A stretch of 64,000 nt of DNA from Diploscapter coronatus. Lineage: Eukaryota > Nematoda > Chromadorea > Rhabditida > Rhabditidae. The stretch covers positions 2,441,201 to 2,505,200 of the forward strand of contig OZ038422.1 of the NCBI GenBank assembly GCA_964036155.1, given 5' to 3'. The translations under genes were made by a program, and so were the position numbers. Below are positions 1 through 12,471 of this stretch, piece by piece. The notes under the pieces were generated by a model. It was not told the DNA's origin, ran no database searches, and was given only the letters and a program-made list of their open reading frames with translations. The number at the start of each line of letters is the position of its first letter. Position 1 is the stretch's first letter.

Positions 1-55
1 TGGGACTTTATGTCTGGATAATTTGAATTTCAAGCTACCAAATTACTAAGCCCAC

Positions 56-970
56 CCTTCATCCTGAGCCTTGTATCTGTATATTGCTCCGTGTGGCTGA
101 TTGTCATCTCCCATTATCACGATCCTCAGCATTATCTTTCCTTCGACGGAGGTTTGGACGGCGGACGCAGCAAGAATCCCGTTGAATTTGATAGTCTCAT
201 CCTTCAAGATGAATTCGAATTTGGAGCAGGATGAATTTGGACCGGAGGCGGTGCACATTCTGAAATTTGGTTTTCGATATTTCAGTATTATTGAACCTTT
301 CAAAATGATTTTTATTTTCATTGATTTATAGACGTTTCCCTTTTTATTAAAAATTATCGTCTGAAATGTCACATGATCTCCATCATCGAAAATGCCTGTC
401 CTTTATTTTCCCATTTAGGCATTCGAAAACGTGCGAAATTACCCGCAATTTTGCTCGTCGCAATAGAATAGCGTCGTGGGGGAGAAGAGTTTGAGCTCGT
501 GAAATACGTCCCGCTGCAGGAAGGGCAGTTTGATCACGTTCGAGAAATCCTCTGGAAAAACAGCTATATAATTTAGAAACATGATCATTTTTACTATTAA
601 TCCGTCCATTTTGGTCCGTCTTGTACAGGAATATCCGGTCTTTGGTGGCCACTGCTAGCGTGGAATAGCCATACGTCGTACCGATGATCTGAAAAAAAAA
701 ATCATAAAAGCGAAACTTTTACGTTTCACAACTATTATCATCATGAAATTAATAGCTTGAATGAACGGTGGAATAGGGCCATATCATCAAATAAATTTAT
801 GATAACAACTTGTTGAGTTTTGAGATGATTTCTACCTGCTCATTCTGATTATCCAGCTTTAGCACGGTTGGATAGACGGCTTCAGCGAGTTGGGTGTATA
901 TTAACACCAAGAATATGGGCAGAAGCCGGCCGACCTGCGGCCGCCGTGGAGCGAGGCTCAAGCAACTCAT
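56..970 (-). CDS. Secreted/membrane protein 5' part, possible Sema-domain family (partial)
   Basis: Four exons join in phase on the minus strand: 970-836, 688-595, 551-443 and 259-56. The chosen start gives a signal-peptide-like N-terminus (basic MSCLSLAPRRPQ, then a hydrophobic stretch ending near LAEA). A TTTCAG acceptor at 1005 lies 34 nt upstream of the ATG, as expected for a trans-spliced mRNA. The mature part reads like beta-propeller blades (ATKDRIFLYKTD, then HELKLFSPTTLFYCD) followed by a Cys cluster FYCDEQNCGMC. That pattern recalls the first blades of Sema domains in plexins or MET-like receptors, but I see no decisive motif. The last exon either stops at a TAG (46-48) or, more likely, is spliced at a GTGGGC donor at 55 and continues beyond the window. 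The exon chain is well supported; the family call is a guess. Confidence 0.5.
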
Positions 971-1004
971 CGACGCGGACGCATCTGACAAAGCAGGGAT
1001 GCTC

Positions 1005-4000
1005 CTGAAATTTTCGAATTGTTGAATGAGTTTCAAGAGTTGAGGTTTAGCGATAAAAATGTAAACAACTAATCGGTCGCTTGAGATGCGGGAAATAATT
1101 AGACATAATTTGACAAAAAACGCAGTGGTATAATTTCCAGGATTTTTAAGAATTAGTGATAAATAGCGATAAAAATGTGAAAAAATGGTGGACCAAAAGT
1201 GGATGATTGAGAAAATAAAATTTAAAAAGGAGATAAATTGGATAAGTTTTAAAATTTGCGAAGAATAAACATGAAACCTTACGATTATTGGACCTGGTGG
1301 TAGGGGTTATAATACAAAAAAAGAAAAAGAATTATTTTATTGTAGACGACCGATAACTCGAAACTAAATAAATAATGCAAAAATTTCATAGGTTAAAAAA
1401 TAGCAAAATAACCAGTCAGATAGAAATTTGACAGAAACAAAAACAGTTCTTCTTCACTAATGATGGGGGATTATCCCTTTCCGCTAATCTATCAATGAAC
1501 GGGATCATGAAGGAATGAAAAATGGACGACTATTTTCAGACGCATGACTACGCTTATCAATGTCTAGAGGCAGAGACGCAGAATAGTTCACCAGAGAAGG
1601 GATTATTAATGAGGGATATCGATGGATCGATAGTTAGCCTAAATTTGGTAGATGTATGATTTAGGGAATGCATATTTTGCAGGAGTGCTAAGTGCACAGC
1701 TTCAAAGACACAAATTAATTAACCTTTTCGAATGTATGATATTTCAAAAATTTTCAAGGATCAAGAGGAAAAAATCTTGCAGTTGATCTTCACTCACCTA
1801 TGGACTCTTTCAAATTCACGAAGTGCTAGTTTAGTCTGCCTCTTTTGGCAGACATAAATATAAAACGGTCCAAGGCCATTGCGCGAACACAGAGTAAGGG
1901 AAAATCGCGCAACACTCGTGGAAAGGAGAGAAATTTCTACGAGGCAATTCTTCAAACGAAAATCGATGCGAATCGTGTTGAAATCGGGTGTTTGGAAAAG
2001 GTGGAACAATGTAACTACCAATTTAGAATACATAACATAATCAAATGCGTAATTGAATAGTCATAGTTTTGGATGAAGCATAAATTATGATAAATTACCA
2101 CTCATCAGATTGTGGAATAGTAGGAAGAAGATGAGTCAAATTAACATTTCAATTGATGCATATTTTTAAAAATCGAGGAGTTTATATAAGTATATAATGA
2201 TGCAAAATATCGATTTTAATGGAATAAAACAATCAAAATTATAGTGATGTCGTCATATCAATGTCATATTGTCATTGAGATGAAAATTATTCTAACTTTC
2301 AGGAAATGTATACCTAATGAAGTGGAAATAAATTATTGTGAATTCTTTCCCACTAAATTCACACGATAATTATAACTGATAAACGAAATTCGCCGTCAAT
2401 TCAAATGAAACATATTCAATAACGATAAATTTTCAAAAATTTCAACCTGAGCGTTTTTTCTCAAAGAAGTATCAATTACAACTCTTGTCTTCTTCAAGTG
2501 ATTGAGTGGTTTTGACCGTGTCAAACGAATTGTAAAAATGAGGCGAAGAATCGGAAATAGCGATGATTCATGTGCCAGTTTTGCAGAATCCCCTTGTAAT
2601 TCGAAAGTCTAATCAGCAGTCGGCAATCAACTATAATCATTATCAGTGATAGTCGTGAGGAAGTACGGGTTTTAAGGCGAATACTACGAAACTTCTCACG
2701 GTCAATTAGTCATATTTTGGTATTTTAGCAAGTTATAACTTATAAGATCAATTTTAGAAATAAGCTATGCTTCAAAACCTCTGAAGATCAATCTGCTAAC
2801 ACACAATGAGTGATTGTGACTGAGGATGTGTTTCATGATTTTGAAGATTTTAGAAATATGATTTTCAGTGATAGATAATGTGCGTATATCAGATCGTAGT
2901 CAATATCAGTTAAAATTCCAGGTACTTCTCAAAATTGCTTACTCATTTGTCCTAATCTTGTAACTGTCAGCCTATCAGCAGTCAAAGGAGTCATACAACC
3001 TTGACAGGTACAACTTGCAAAATATTGTGAAAAATTTTGCAATTGAATAAGATTCAAGATTTTCAAAAATAATTTACTAATTAGTAGATAATGTAGACTG
3101 TCCATTGATAATTACAAAACTTGAGGACATATATTTTTGAAACAATCAAATTGAAAATATTCCGAGGAAATGACATTATATGGTGCTAAATGGTAGATAA
3201 AGTCTACACACTTTCTGCAGGTTTTCAAACTCAAAGCTCATCTAAGGAATTAAATATTCTAAACGTTTCTCAAAGCTATGCTTAAATAAGTGATTAGAGA
3301 CTTTGTCAGAGAAAATTTAGAGCATCGATAAAACAGTGCTAAAGGTGCGTATCGCTCTCTCGCAAAATTGACCTTATCAGTTTACAAAAATTCTCAAATC
3401 ACGGACAATGAAAACTGATATCAGAATGATTGCAAAAAAAATTGAAAAAATAGCGCTTCAATTTTAGAGGAGAAAAGAAAAGACAAAGAAATTTAAGCCT
3501 AACAAGTTGAAATAGCGCTAGTTTTTAATCGAGGAAAAAAGAAACTAGTATTTTAATTTGAATAAAGGAAAGAATGAAAAATAAGCTTTAACATGTGAAA
3601 TAACACAGAGATCTTGTAGAGGAAAGAAATAGTACGATTTTTTCAGAAGAAAATAGCATTTTAATTTGAGAGAAATAAAAAATAACAAAAGAATTAACGC
3701 GTAATGATAATGAGCGAGAAATATTGTTGAAAATCGATTGAAAAAAGAACGATGGGAGGAATTTTCCCGCGTGACGATCAAAACTGACAATTGATTGTTT
3801 CGGGAAGAATGAAATCATTTTCATTTTGATCAAAACATTAAATAACGTCCATTAAAATCTCATATATCTTGGCAACTTTTTAATATTCATGAAATGGATT
3901 CTGAATATCCCGAGAACTCTGCTGGCAAAGAGCCATGATTATCACAATCATGTCGAAATTGATGACGTCACGAGCATTTTTGATGGTGAAAGAAGTACTA

Positions 4001-6983
4001 GCTAGAGAAAATGGAATATCATCATGATAAGATAAAGGACAAAGAGCAAATATGATTGATCTATGATACTCGAAATTTAAAAGAGTCAATTGGGAGCATA
4101 AACTAATGCATAGAATTTCAGACTAATTCATATAGATGATGTTTTTATGATTCAATTATTCAAGTGAAAATAAACGTAATGAGGAAATGCTTTGATGATA
4201 TCAATCAAATATTTATCAAAATGAATAAACTTGAAAAGCTAACTAAAAATAATCAATGTTCTAACGAACAAAAAGAGACCAGATAGGTTTTAAAGTCAGC
4301 CGGGAAACACGTTTCCCCTGCAGTCCGTAGTTCAGCCGACCGGCGCCTGCTGCGTTTCGCTTGACAATCGATCGATACAAAGAGCATATCTTTGCAGAAG
4401 GGGAATAGAAGAGACGAAAAGAAGCCAAAGGAATTTGGAGAGGTTAGAGAGAATGGGACATAAATGATGGGAAATAAACTATTGGAGAAATCGTCTGTAA
4501 TTTATGATTCAAACAATGCGATCTTGCTAGGTAAAATTTCAATGATTAAAAGTCGAAAGTTTATCTTTATATAATTTTGGACTATGAAGAAAATGGTGAT
4601 AGCAAAAAATCGATAGAAAATAAACTCAAAATTGTAGGTATTTCGAATCAAAGTGCATTTACGACCATTATATGTTTCTAAGATTAAAGTAAAGAGCAAT
4701 TTCTTTTGGAAAAAACAAACGATCCTAGGTCCGAATGTAGACATGAAATATTGAAAATAGAAATAAAAATCGATAAAACTGAAATCAAAATCTAGGAGAA
4801 GAGTGTATATTTGCGTACGGTGTGTGCTCGCAGAAATGTGCGTGTCTCGATTCGATTTGCGAGGCGCCAAGTAGATAGTGCAAGAGAAATGATAAAAAAG
4901 CGGTCAGAACTTGGTCATAGGATCGTTTTCGATAGCGAAATAGCACAAATATCAATATTTTCAAAAATACCACTTCATTTCTCAATGACATGCTAGATTT
5001 CAGGATTTTTAAGGATAAGTTGAAAATCAATTCCAACAATAAAATGACATGGCCATGAGAGTAATCTTCAAATTGGCAAGGCAATATAAAAGTTTTATGA
5101 TTTTCAAGATAGCACCCAGCATCAAAATCCATATGCTACAAAATTCCTGAGGGTTAAAATCACGAATTGAAAGACCAGTTCATTCAGAGAATGCGAAACA
5201 GTGCAAAAAGCATCATCATAGTCGAGAAATCGACACTCATCTCACTCATGCCTTCTCAAACTGATGACGCAATCGCCTAGCCATCTTCGCTAAAACTGCA
5301 TTTGGCAATGTGAAAATAAACAACCTTTCACTTTAAAAATACCCCCTATAAAATCAATATCCACGAAATTGGCTGAATGTTTGAAACTCTGTCGTCCTTT
5401 CGCGAGGTTAAAGAACCGGAAACGAATTCGCCCATATAAAGCAAAAAGGTCTATTCTTCGATTAGCTTCAGGTTCGTGGATGGATGTATTAGAAAACAGC
5501 TTTTGGCAGCAGAAGCAAGGCCATAGATAGGAGAAGAGAGGAGAGAAAATGAAGAATGAGGGAAATAGCGTGAGAGAGGAGAAAAAGGGATGAAAGAAGG
5601 AAGAGAAAGAATAAAAACGAGTGGCGGAGAGAGAAAAATACACGTGAAGGAATGAGAGAATTAGGATAACACATGAGAAAAACTGGAAACAAGGAAGGAG
5701 ATAAGTGATGAAGGGCCAGAGACGCAGAGACACACGAAAAATGCCCGACGGCGAAATCAGAAGGGTACCCTTAGAAAAAGGAGAACCCTTGTAAGATTGG
5801 ATTTTAAATGTATGCTATATGACATTGTGGGAATTCACGCTAAGAAAAGAATGTGGTGATGGCGTCATGAAATTTTGAAATATGATAAATTTAGAGGCTT
5901 CGAATATTTATGATGTGTTTCACAACTTTTGATGATATGAGAAAAGTTTTTAGAGATAGTATATCTAAATCCTGGTCCTTTATGAAAGTATAAATGTTTT
6001 AAAGTTTTCAATATCTCTCAAGTAGCGAATAAAAATTCGTTGTAATGGCGGAAAGTATAAGCGTATTAAAAATAAAACGAACTTTATGAGAATTAAAAAT
6101 TCAGAAAATTGTCCGCATGAATTGTGTACTTCTGCCTTTCTAATTTAAACTAATTGCAAATTCGGAATTTTTCTCGCAGGCGAGCATTTTTAATTTTGTT
6201 CCAATTCTGCAAATTGGCAGGTTCAACTAACTGACATTTCAGGCGTGTTTAAAATACAATACCTGAAAAATGCTTTAAATAAAAATAGCTGAAACATGAA
6301 ATATGTGCAAGGTGGAAATTCTAAGAAAAACACTTTAACTAAATGAGATGAAAAAGTAATCTGATTTAAATCAAATTTGAAATGCATTAAAATAAGAGTT
6401 CTCTTAGAATTTTTCCAAATTAGAAGAAATTAAGCTGAGCTCTCTCTGATAAAACTGCATTGAAAATGTCCTCTAGTGAGAAGAAAAATACTAAAAACAC
6501 GCTCCGATGAGAACATCTCGCGCTCCATTGCAAAAGAGGAAAGGCCAAAGGGCGACGTGGTGTGTGGGGGAATAAACATTTTGAGAAATGCTCGAAAAAA
6601 GCGAAAAAAAAACGCATGAAAACGGGCGAAGGATGGATGCACAAACAAATGAAATGAACCACGAAATCAATACACATACACCCAGATTTCATTCCTTCAT
6701 TTAAGGTTAATGAAACAAAAATAAATATAAAAATTTATTTTAAAGAATTAAAATTTATAATATAACTCTTATAGATATAATGATATCATACCCTTTATTA
6801 ACGGTTCATGAAACGGAAAACAAATTTAAGAAGGTACTTAAATAAAATAATATATAATTTTATATGGAATGTCGATATATCTAGAAGATTTATTTTAAGA
6901 TCTGAATTGTGTCTTGCTTAGCTATCAGAATACAATTTATTCAGCACTTCCTAAACAAAATTTTGAGCTATTTATTTTTTTAT
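1005..6983. other. Intergenic region, no gene recognised
   Basis: Almost 6 kb of AT-rich DNA between the left-edge gene and the 3' end of the first RING gene. Open frames here are short, of low complexity, and lack coherent splice sites on both strands. Two purine-rich tracts (about 5510-5720 and 6430-6640; pyrimidine-rich on the minus strand) and a GC-richer patch at about 4290-4380 stand out. Since the only gene transcribed away from it is the leftmost one, part may be its promoter or an outron. Confidence 0.5.
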
Positions 6984-9780
6984 CTAAAATAAATATTCAA
7001 CCTCCAACTCCTTAACCGTTGCATCAATCCGACTGCTCACGACGCTCCTCAATCCAGGTATCTCGGTCGATTTCTTTAGCGTACTCTCACTAGAGTAATA
7101 CGACTTGGCCTTTTCTTCGATTTGGTTGAATTTCTGCAAAAAATAATAAAAATTAGGTTATCTGGATTTGTCGTAGCGACGCGACATGAAAATGACGTAA
7201 CTTGTTTTTGAAAATATCACGATATGTTCGCTGTAAGGCATATTTTATCTGGAACTATTCCAATATAAATATTCCATTAAAACATACGTCGCCACATTTT
7301 CAGAAACAAGTCGCGTCGTTGCGACAAATCTAAGTTTCCCAAAGTTATCCAAAACCTTAATCAGAATTTATGGGGGTTCGAAGAATTACAGGTGACACCA
7401 AACCGAACCAAGCACAGACCTTATGTCCCATGGTTTTTTTTTCAGTAGAAGTCCAGGGTCTTCTATTTTAGACTAAGATTTTTCCTACCTCCAAAACTTG
7501 CTCATGAAGTCTGACCAACTTCGCGATTTGACTTTCGACCAGTGTCGGAGGCTCTGTCTGGGTCCTCGTCCTCGAAGTTTCGATGATCTCTTCGAAACAA
7601 GAAGGAGTAGCAAAACATCCATTAGCATAAGGATTATGGTTGGATCCACTTTGATTCTCCTCGATTTTTTTCTGAAACCAGATTTAATCCTAAATTTTAC
7701 GGTTGAATTAGGAAGTTACTAAATGACGAACTGACGAACTATATAATTAGAGATAGAAAAATTAGACTAGAATGAAAGAATTGAAAGAAACTATGTAAGA
7801 AAAGAAATAATCCGTTATTTCATCACGAGTATTTTCCTCAGAATTACCACAAGCTCATCGATTCTGATAGCGTCTCCAGGTTGGATGCAACTCTCCATGC
7901 AGCGTTGCTCGTTTCGAAGCTGTAAAAGTTTGTATAAATTCAAATTTTACAACTCTACGATCGATGTGATTGCAATTTGTTAATGTATTTTGGTATTCTA
8001 ATATCGTGAAATCTATTTAAAAATAATATTTAGTCACTCTCAAATGTCACACCTTAAAGATATAGCAGTGAAAATAAAAAAAAAGTTAGTTAATTTCTCT
8101 TCTATTCCTGCCTACGAGTTATTCAAGTTGCGAGTTATTCGAATAGCCTAAAATTTCACCTGATCAATATAAATGTCAGGAATTGTGCTCATCAATAATG
8201 GCACGAGTTCGCCTGACAAGTCGTAGGCGAGATTGTTCTCCTTCAGAGCAGACTTGGACAGGGCCAATTCGGTGACGGGAAATTCTAGGAAGCACTTCGT
8301 GCAGAGCGACATCGGCACGTTGACTGAAGCCCTTGGTTGCGGTTGTGGCTCGATGATTGGAGTGGAGGTTCGATTGATGTGATTATATTGACTTGATGAG
8401 TTGAATTGCCCAGAATTCTCAGAGTTCGAAGGGCCTGCTTCAGCTGGACCGAAGTCGTCCTGAGGATATTAAAGGTGTATTGCTGGATTGATAAGATAAT
8501 GCTATATTTCGAAGAAAAAAAAATAAGTTGTATGGGTGAATTAATCGGCTATTTAGAAACCTCAAGTCATGCGAAACAGGGTGAGGGATGGTAGGGAAAA
8601 CGATTCTTTTCCCATACTATTTCGTATCGCTTAGGGGCTTGAGGTTTCCAAGTTGTTAACTAATCCAATTTCAATCAACTTAGCTAAGAATTTTGATGAA
8701 ACATAATATTTTTGAAAGACCATTTGATTAATTTGTGTATAAAAGAAATAGACGCTCGAAGAAATTCAATAAATTTCAACAAATCTAACCAAAAATTTCA
8801 TAAGGTTTTCTTTTTTTTTTTTATTTCTTACCCTCATAGTCGCAGGTTCTTGCTGTTCCTCAGGGTCGTCACGAGGAAGTCTGCTTTCAAGCCCATTGTT
8901 CCCAGGTTCGTCTTCTTCGAAGGTGCCCTCTAACGCGGCTATGGAACCTGCAAAATCATCGACTTTTCGATATTTCTTTAATTTACCCCAGTAGCTGTCT
9001 GCGGCTGTTCAACGTCAACGCCTGCACTTCAGGACTATAAATGTCTAAACACACATGAGATAGTATATCTTTTCGGGAGAGAGAGAGAGAAGAGCATGCC
9101 CTTCCATGCTCTCTCGAAAATCCACACTGTCTCATTATGCGTATATACTCGCGTGTCTAAACATGTACATCCCTGTTTTGTACTTTTCAATCGTAAAGTA
9201 AGGTTAGGGAGTGTAGGTGAAACATAGAAAGAACGAGAAGAAGAGATCATGACGCTGAGCAGCTTTCGACAAATACAGGCGATACTTTAGAGTAGCAATT
9301 TGGAAACCATAGGCTCTCAAGCCATGCCAAATAGTGTAGGAAAAGAAACCCATACCTTCCAATACCCTCCCCTAATCATACACTATTTCGCAATGGCTTG
9401 AGAAGCTTATGGCTTTCCAAATAGCCCTTTAGAATTGCTTACTCAACAAGGTGTAGTTAACGGTCGCCTCCCTGAATGCTCCTCCCTTGTTGCATTTGGG
9501 ACACTGGATTGACTTCGGTTGACAGGTCGCGCAAACCGTATCACCACAAGCACCAATCATCGGTTTACGCTTTTCCTGGTCTAAAATTACACTTTAAAAA
9601 TCAATAAAAAATCGGTTTCAAGAAAATTTGTCTTCAGTTATTCATCAAACTCACGATATTTTCAGCTGTCTCGAGCTTTCTTTCGAAACTTATCAATAAT
9701 CATCACTTTCTTTAAAAGTTCTGTAAAATGGACTTACCATAATGAAGAGTGCATCTGGGGCAGGTCAAATAACTTGTCAT
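6984..9780 (-). CDS. RING-finger protein, 333 residues, 7 exons
   Basis: Exons 9780-9738, 9580-9443, 8947-8832, 8459-8160, 7919-7848, 7671-7489 and 7133-6984 join in phase and give 333 residues. A RING-type zinc finger lies at residues 7-45: CPRC, then ACGDTVCATC, then CPKC. The position normally held by His in C3HC4 fingers appears as Asp (CGD), so the finger may be atypical. RING proteins usually act as E3 ubiquitin ligases; that role is inferred. After the RING come an acidic, Pro/Gln-rich linker, a CTKC pair near residue 151, and a C-terminal region rich in Lys and Glu that could be helical. A TTTTTTCTAG acceptor 3 nt before the ATG suggests trans-splicing. AATAAA on the minus strand (6971-6976) follows the stop. 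The next gene upstream is a second RING gene in the same orientation. Introns 2, 3 and 6 hold hairpin repeats. Confidence 0.75.
7166..7329. repeat. Inverted repeat in an intron of the first RING gene
   Basis: Arms at 7166-7185 and 7310-7329 are near-perfect reverse complements (core GTCGCAACGACGCGAC), separated by about 125 bp of AT-rich DNA. Weaker complementarity extends inward. The element lies wholly in the intron 7134-7488. Related short motifs recur near 56870-56950. Confidence 0.7.
8555..8652. repeat. Hairpin element, CATACTATTTCGTAT family, copy 1
   Basis: Left arm GAAACCTCAAGTCATGCGAA pairs with the right arm ending CTTGAGGTTTCC; the centre carries TTTTCCCATACTATTTCGTA preceded by a GGGATGGTAGGG stretch. 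It lies in the intron between exons 3 and 4 of the first RING gene. Confidence 0.75.
9301..9422. repeat. Hairpin element, CATACTATTTCGTAT family, copy 2
   Basis: Left arm GGAAACCATAGGCTCTCAAG and CCAAATAGTGTAGGAAAAG; right arm ACACTATTTCGCAATGGCTT and a tail ending ATGGCTTTCC. The arms are reverse complements around a pyrimidine-rich loop. It lies in intron 2 of the first RING gene. Confidence 0.75.
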
Positions 9781-10145
9781 TATCTAGAAAAAAAAGTCTA
9801 AACAGAAATGAATAAGAAATGAGAAATGGCAAGCTTATCGATCAACTCTATGGTTACTGCGTTCGAACGAATCAATGGAATAGGGTTCTGAAGGATGAGC
9901 GATATTATAAAAACAGACAGGCAGACGAAAATACGTATTTCTGACGTAAGCGTTGAATATTTTGTACAAAATTTGTTCTTCTAATATGATTCGTAATATT
10001 TAAAATAATTTATAAAAACAACTATATAACAATAGTTTCTATATGGTATTGAGAATCTCAATATACAACACAAAAATTATCAATGATCGATATTTATTTT
10101 TTAAGTGAAAGTCCGTAAATTGGTGATAATTTGCAATTGATAGTG

Positions 10146-11907
10146 TCATCTTTTTCGCCAAAAACACAGCACTCTATCAAGGACTCCTAAAAAAAAACGC
10201 ATTTTTATCGATCGATTTCCGTCTATGCTCGTTATCATTTCTGTATAAAATTCGACACCAGAGAAGTGTTTCGAAATTGGCACCGACTTTTTGCAGAAAA
10301 AGACTTAAAAACTCGACATTCTTTCAGAATTTTTTAGGCGATATAATAATTTTACCTGATATGGAGGAAGGCTTTTGACTGTCTGCTGAATCATCGCTTT
10401 TCACGGAAATATTATCGCTCTGAATCGGGAAGAACTTCAGGTCGTTACTTCCAGACTGAAAATTTCACAAAATAATGCCAAAAACATTTTTGGTGAAAAG
10501 TCGAGCAGCTTGAAATGAGTGGGTAGTGTCGATGGTCGATTACTTGAAACAAAGTACGAGGCAAGAAAATTTGATGCATGAAAATTTTAGTGCGCTGTTT
10601 GCAAATGAATAGACGAAATTTTATCGATTCGAATAATGACTTTGACGACTGCTTGATATTACGCAATGCACACTTGGCATATCCGAATTTGCACCATTTA
10701 TTTGGTCTCAAATAATCGATCATTAACAATACAATCATCATATATGCAATAGTTAGGAAAATTATCTTTGTTCCTACAATCCTACTCTTTCTCATACAGC
10801 AATGCACTTCTTTCCAATTGCCAAAATTCAACTCACCTCAAACTTTTCCTTGGCCATAACACTATGACCCTTATGCCACTGTTTGATGCATTTTCTACAG
10901 ACTAGGGATGATTCGTACTAAAGTCCAGAAAATTTCAACAAAAATTAACACAAATTTTTTAAAATACCATAACAGATATCGTCTGCGTGGTCGTTAAATC
11001 GTCGGCCTCTAATAATTTCACGCCGGTTTCAGTGACGTTAAATATACCATTTTGCAATCCACAAGTCATACAAGTATAATAATGCCTTCTTAATCGACTA
11101 CATACCGGGCATAGTGTTAGAGGAGGACCCGCTATATCAAATGCATTGATTTTTTTCGATCAACAAACTTGATTTTACTTGAAATTTGACCCGACACAGT
11201 GTTCAACTCCGTCGTGTTGGGTCGTTCTTCTTGGTCTTTTTTTAATCGTTGCTTGATTATTGAGAGGTTTGCTGAGATTAACGGTATATATTTAGATATA
11301 ATTTAGGCTTTTTTTTTTGCAAAGCTCATCCACTGTTAGGTCATCAAGGCTTATATGATATAGGACTAGGAATAGGAGTTGGTAGGTCCTATGTTGCTTT
11401 CAAATGATCAGCTTATAGAATAGGTTGTTTTGACTGTTGAACCTATCTGGCCTTACCCTAACCTAGCCTAGCTAGATGCGTGGATGAACTTTACAAATAG
11501 ATAAACGGATAAACTATGAAAGAAGCCGATAATTTAGAAAGAATCACCGATCATATCGAAATTCAATAAGTGCATATCGAAGGCTCTTTCTCGGCGGCAA
11601 GATGGGCATCTTGTATCGCCTGTACTATGGCTGAATTTTCTTCATCATTTTTCAACAGCTACATGCTTGCCGATAGTATTGAATTATTCAATTTCGAAAT
11701 CATTTGCACAAAATCTTAAAACACGTCATCCTTAAACGAACTACTTACAGCCCAAAGAAGCACTGTTCGCAAACTGAATGGCCGCATAGATTCGAGACGC
11801 ATGGTCTATGTCGCATTTCATCTTAAATCATCATCTTCAAATTTGTACTCTAATTCGAGATTACCATATTCGGTAAGACATACGATGCATGATAGCGGAT
11901 CTGCCAT
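10146..11907 (-). CDS. RING-finger plus second zinc-binding domain, 225 residues, 8 exons
   Basis: Exons 11907-11865, 11821-11749, 11630-11548, 11271-11179, 11131-10968, 10917-10837, 10455-10356 and 10186-10146 join in phase to 225 residues. Residues 7-50 form a clear C3HC4 RING: CIVC, then a 16-residue loop with PCVSNLCGHSVCEQC and finally RCPSC. This points to an E3 ubiquitin ligase (family knowledge). A second Cys-rich module follows about residues 103-160: CPVC, TCMTC, then CRKC with IKQWHKGH, resembling a B-box-type finger. The C-terminus is Ser/Asp-rich and ends RKR. Exon 2 uses the unusual acceptor TTTAAG. AATAAA (10093-10098, minus) lies about 45 nt after the stop. The stop is 365 bp from the start of the next RING gene, a spacing that would allow an operon. 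Confidence 0.75.
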
Positions 11908-12471
11908 TCGTTTCAATCAATTTGAAATCTTATCAAATAAAAATATTTCGAGCTACAATAGTCATAAATATGGTTGATAAGTCTGACCTGAAATTTATTT
12001 CGAAACACCAACCTCCGATCTGAGTCAATTTGTATATACTCAGCCAATTTATCGATAAGGACTCAAAATGCAGCGTTCAATAATGGAGCGTCAATACATC
12101 CAAAATGATTATTATTCGGTGATAAGGAAGAAGTACCCTATAAATGGAGCGTCGATAATAAATAATCTTGTATGCACTTGTCAGTTATACGTAAGAATTG
12201 AACTATTTCGGCACGCCCATATGAACTTTTCGATCAAATGATTTGAGCAATCTGGAAAAGTAGTCTCAGTAGTTAAATTAGATCATGCAAAATAGTATGG
12301 AAAAATATTTATTTTTCAAATCAAGCCTAAATTATTTCACCTTCAACGATGCTGCGATGTGACTATTTCCACCAAAATGATAATGATTTATTCGAAAACG
12401 AGGAATAAGTTACAAGATCAGCGTGGAATTGGGAGATTCGTAAATATTATGAAGGAACTTTTGACGTGAAT
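11908..12471. other. Intergenic region: RING gene promoter side and saposin-like gene 3' side
   Basis: AT-rich spacer with no credible exon. AATAAA on the minus strand at 12387-12392 may be the polyadenylation signal of the saposin-like gene. A partial, one-armed copy of the CATACTATTTCG hairpin (ATGCAAAATAGTATGGAAAA) is at about 12284-12305. Confidence 0.45.
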
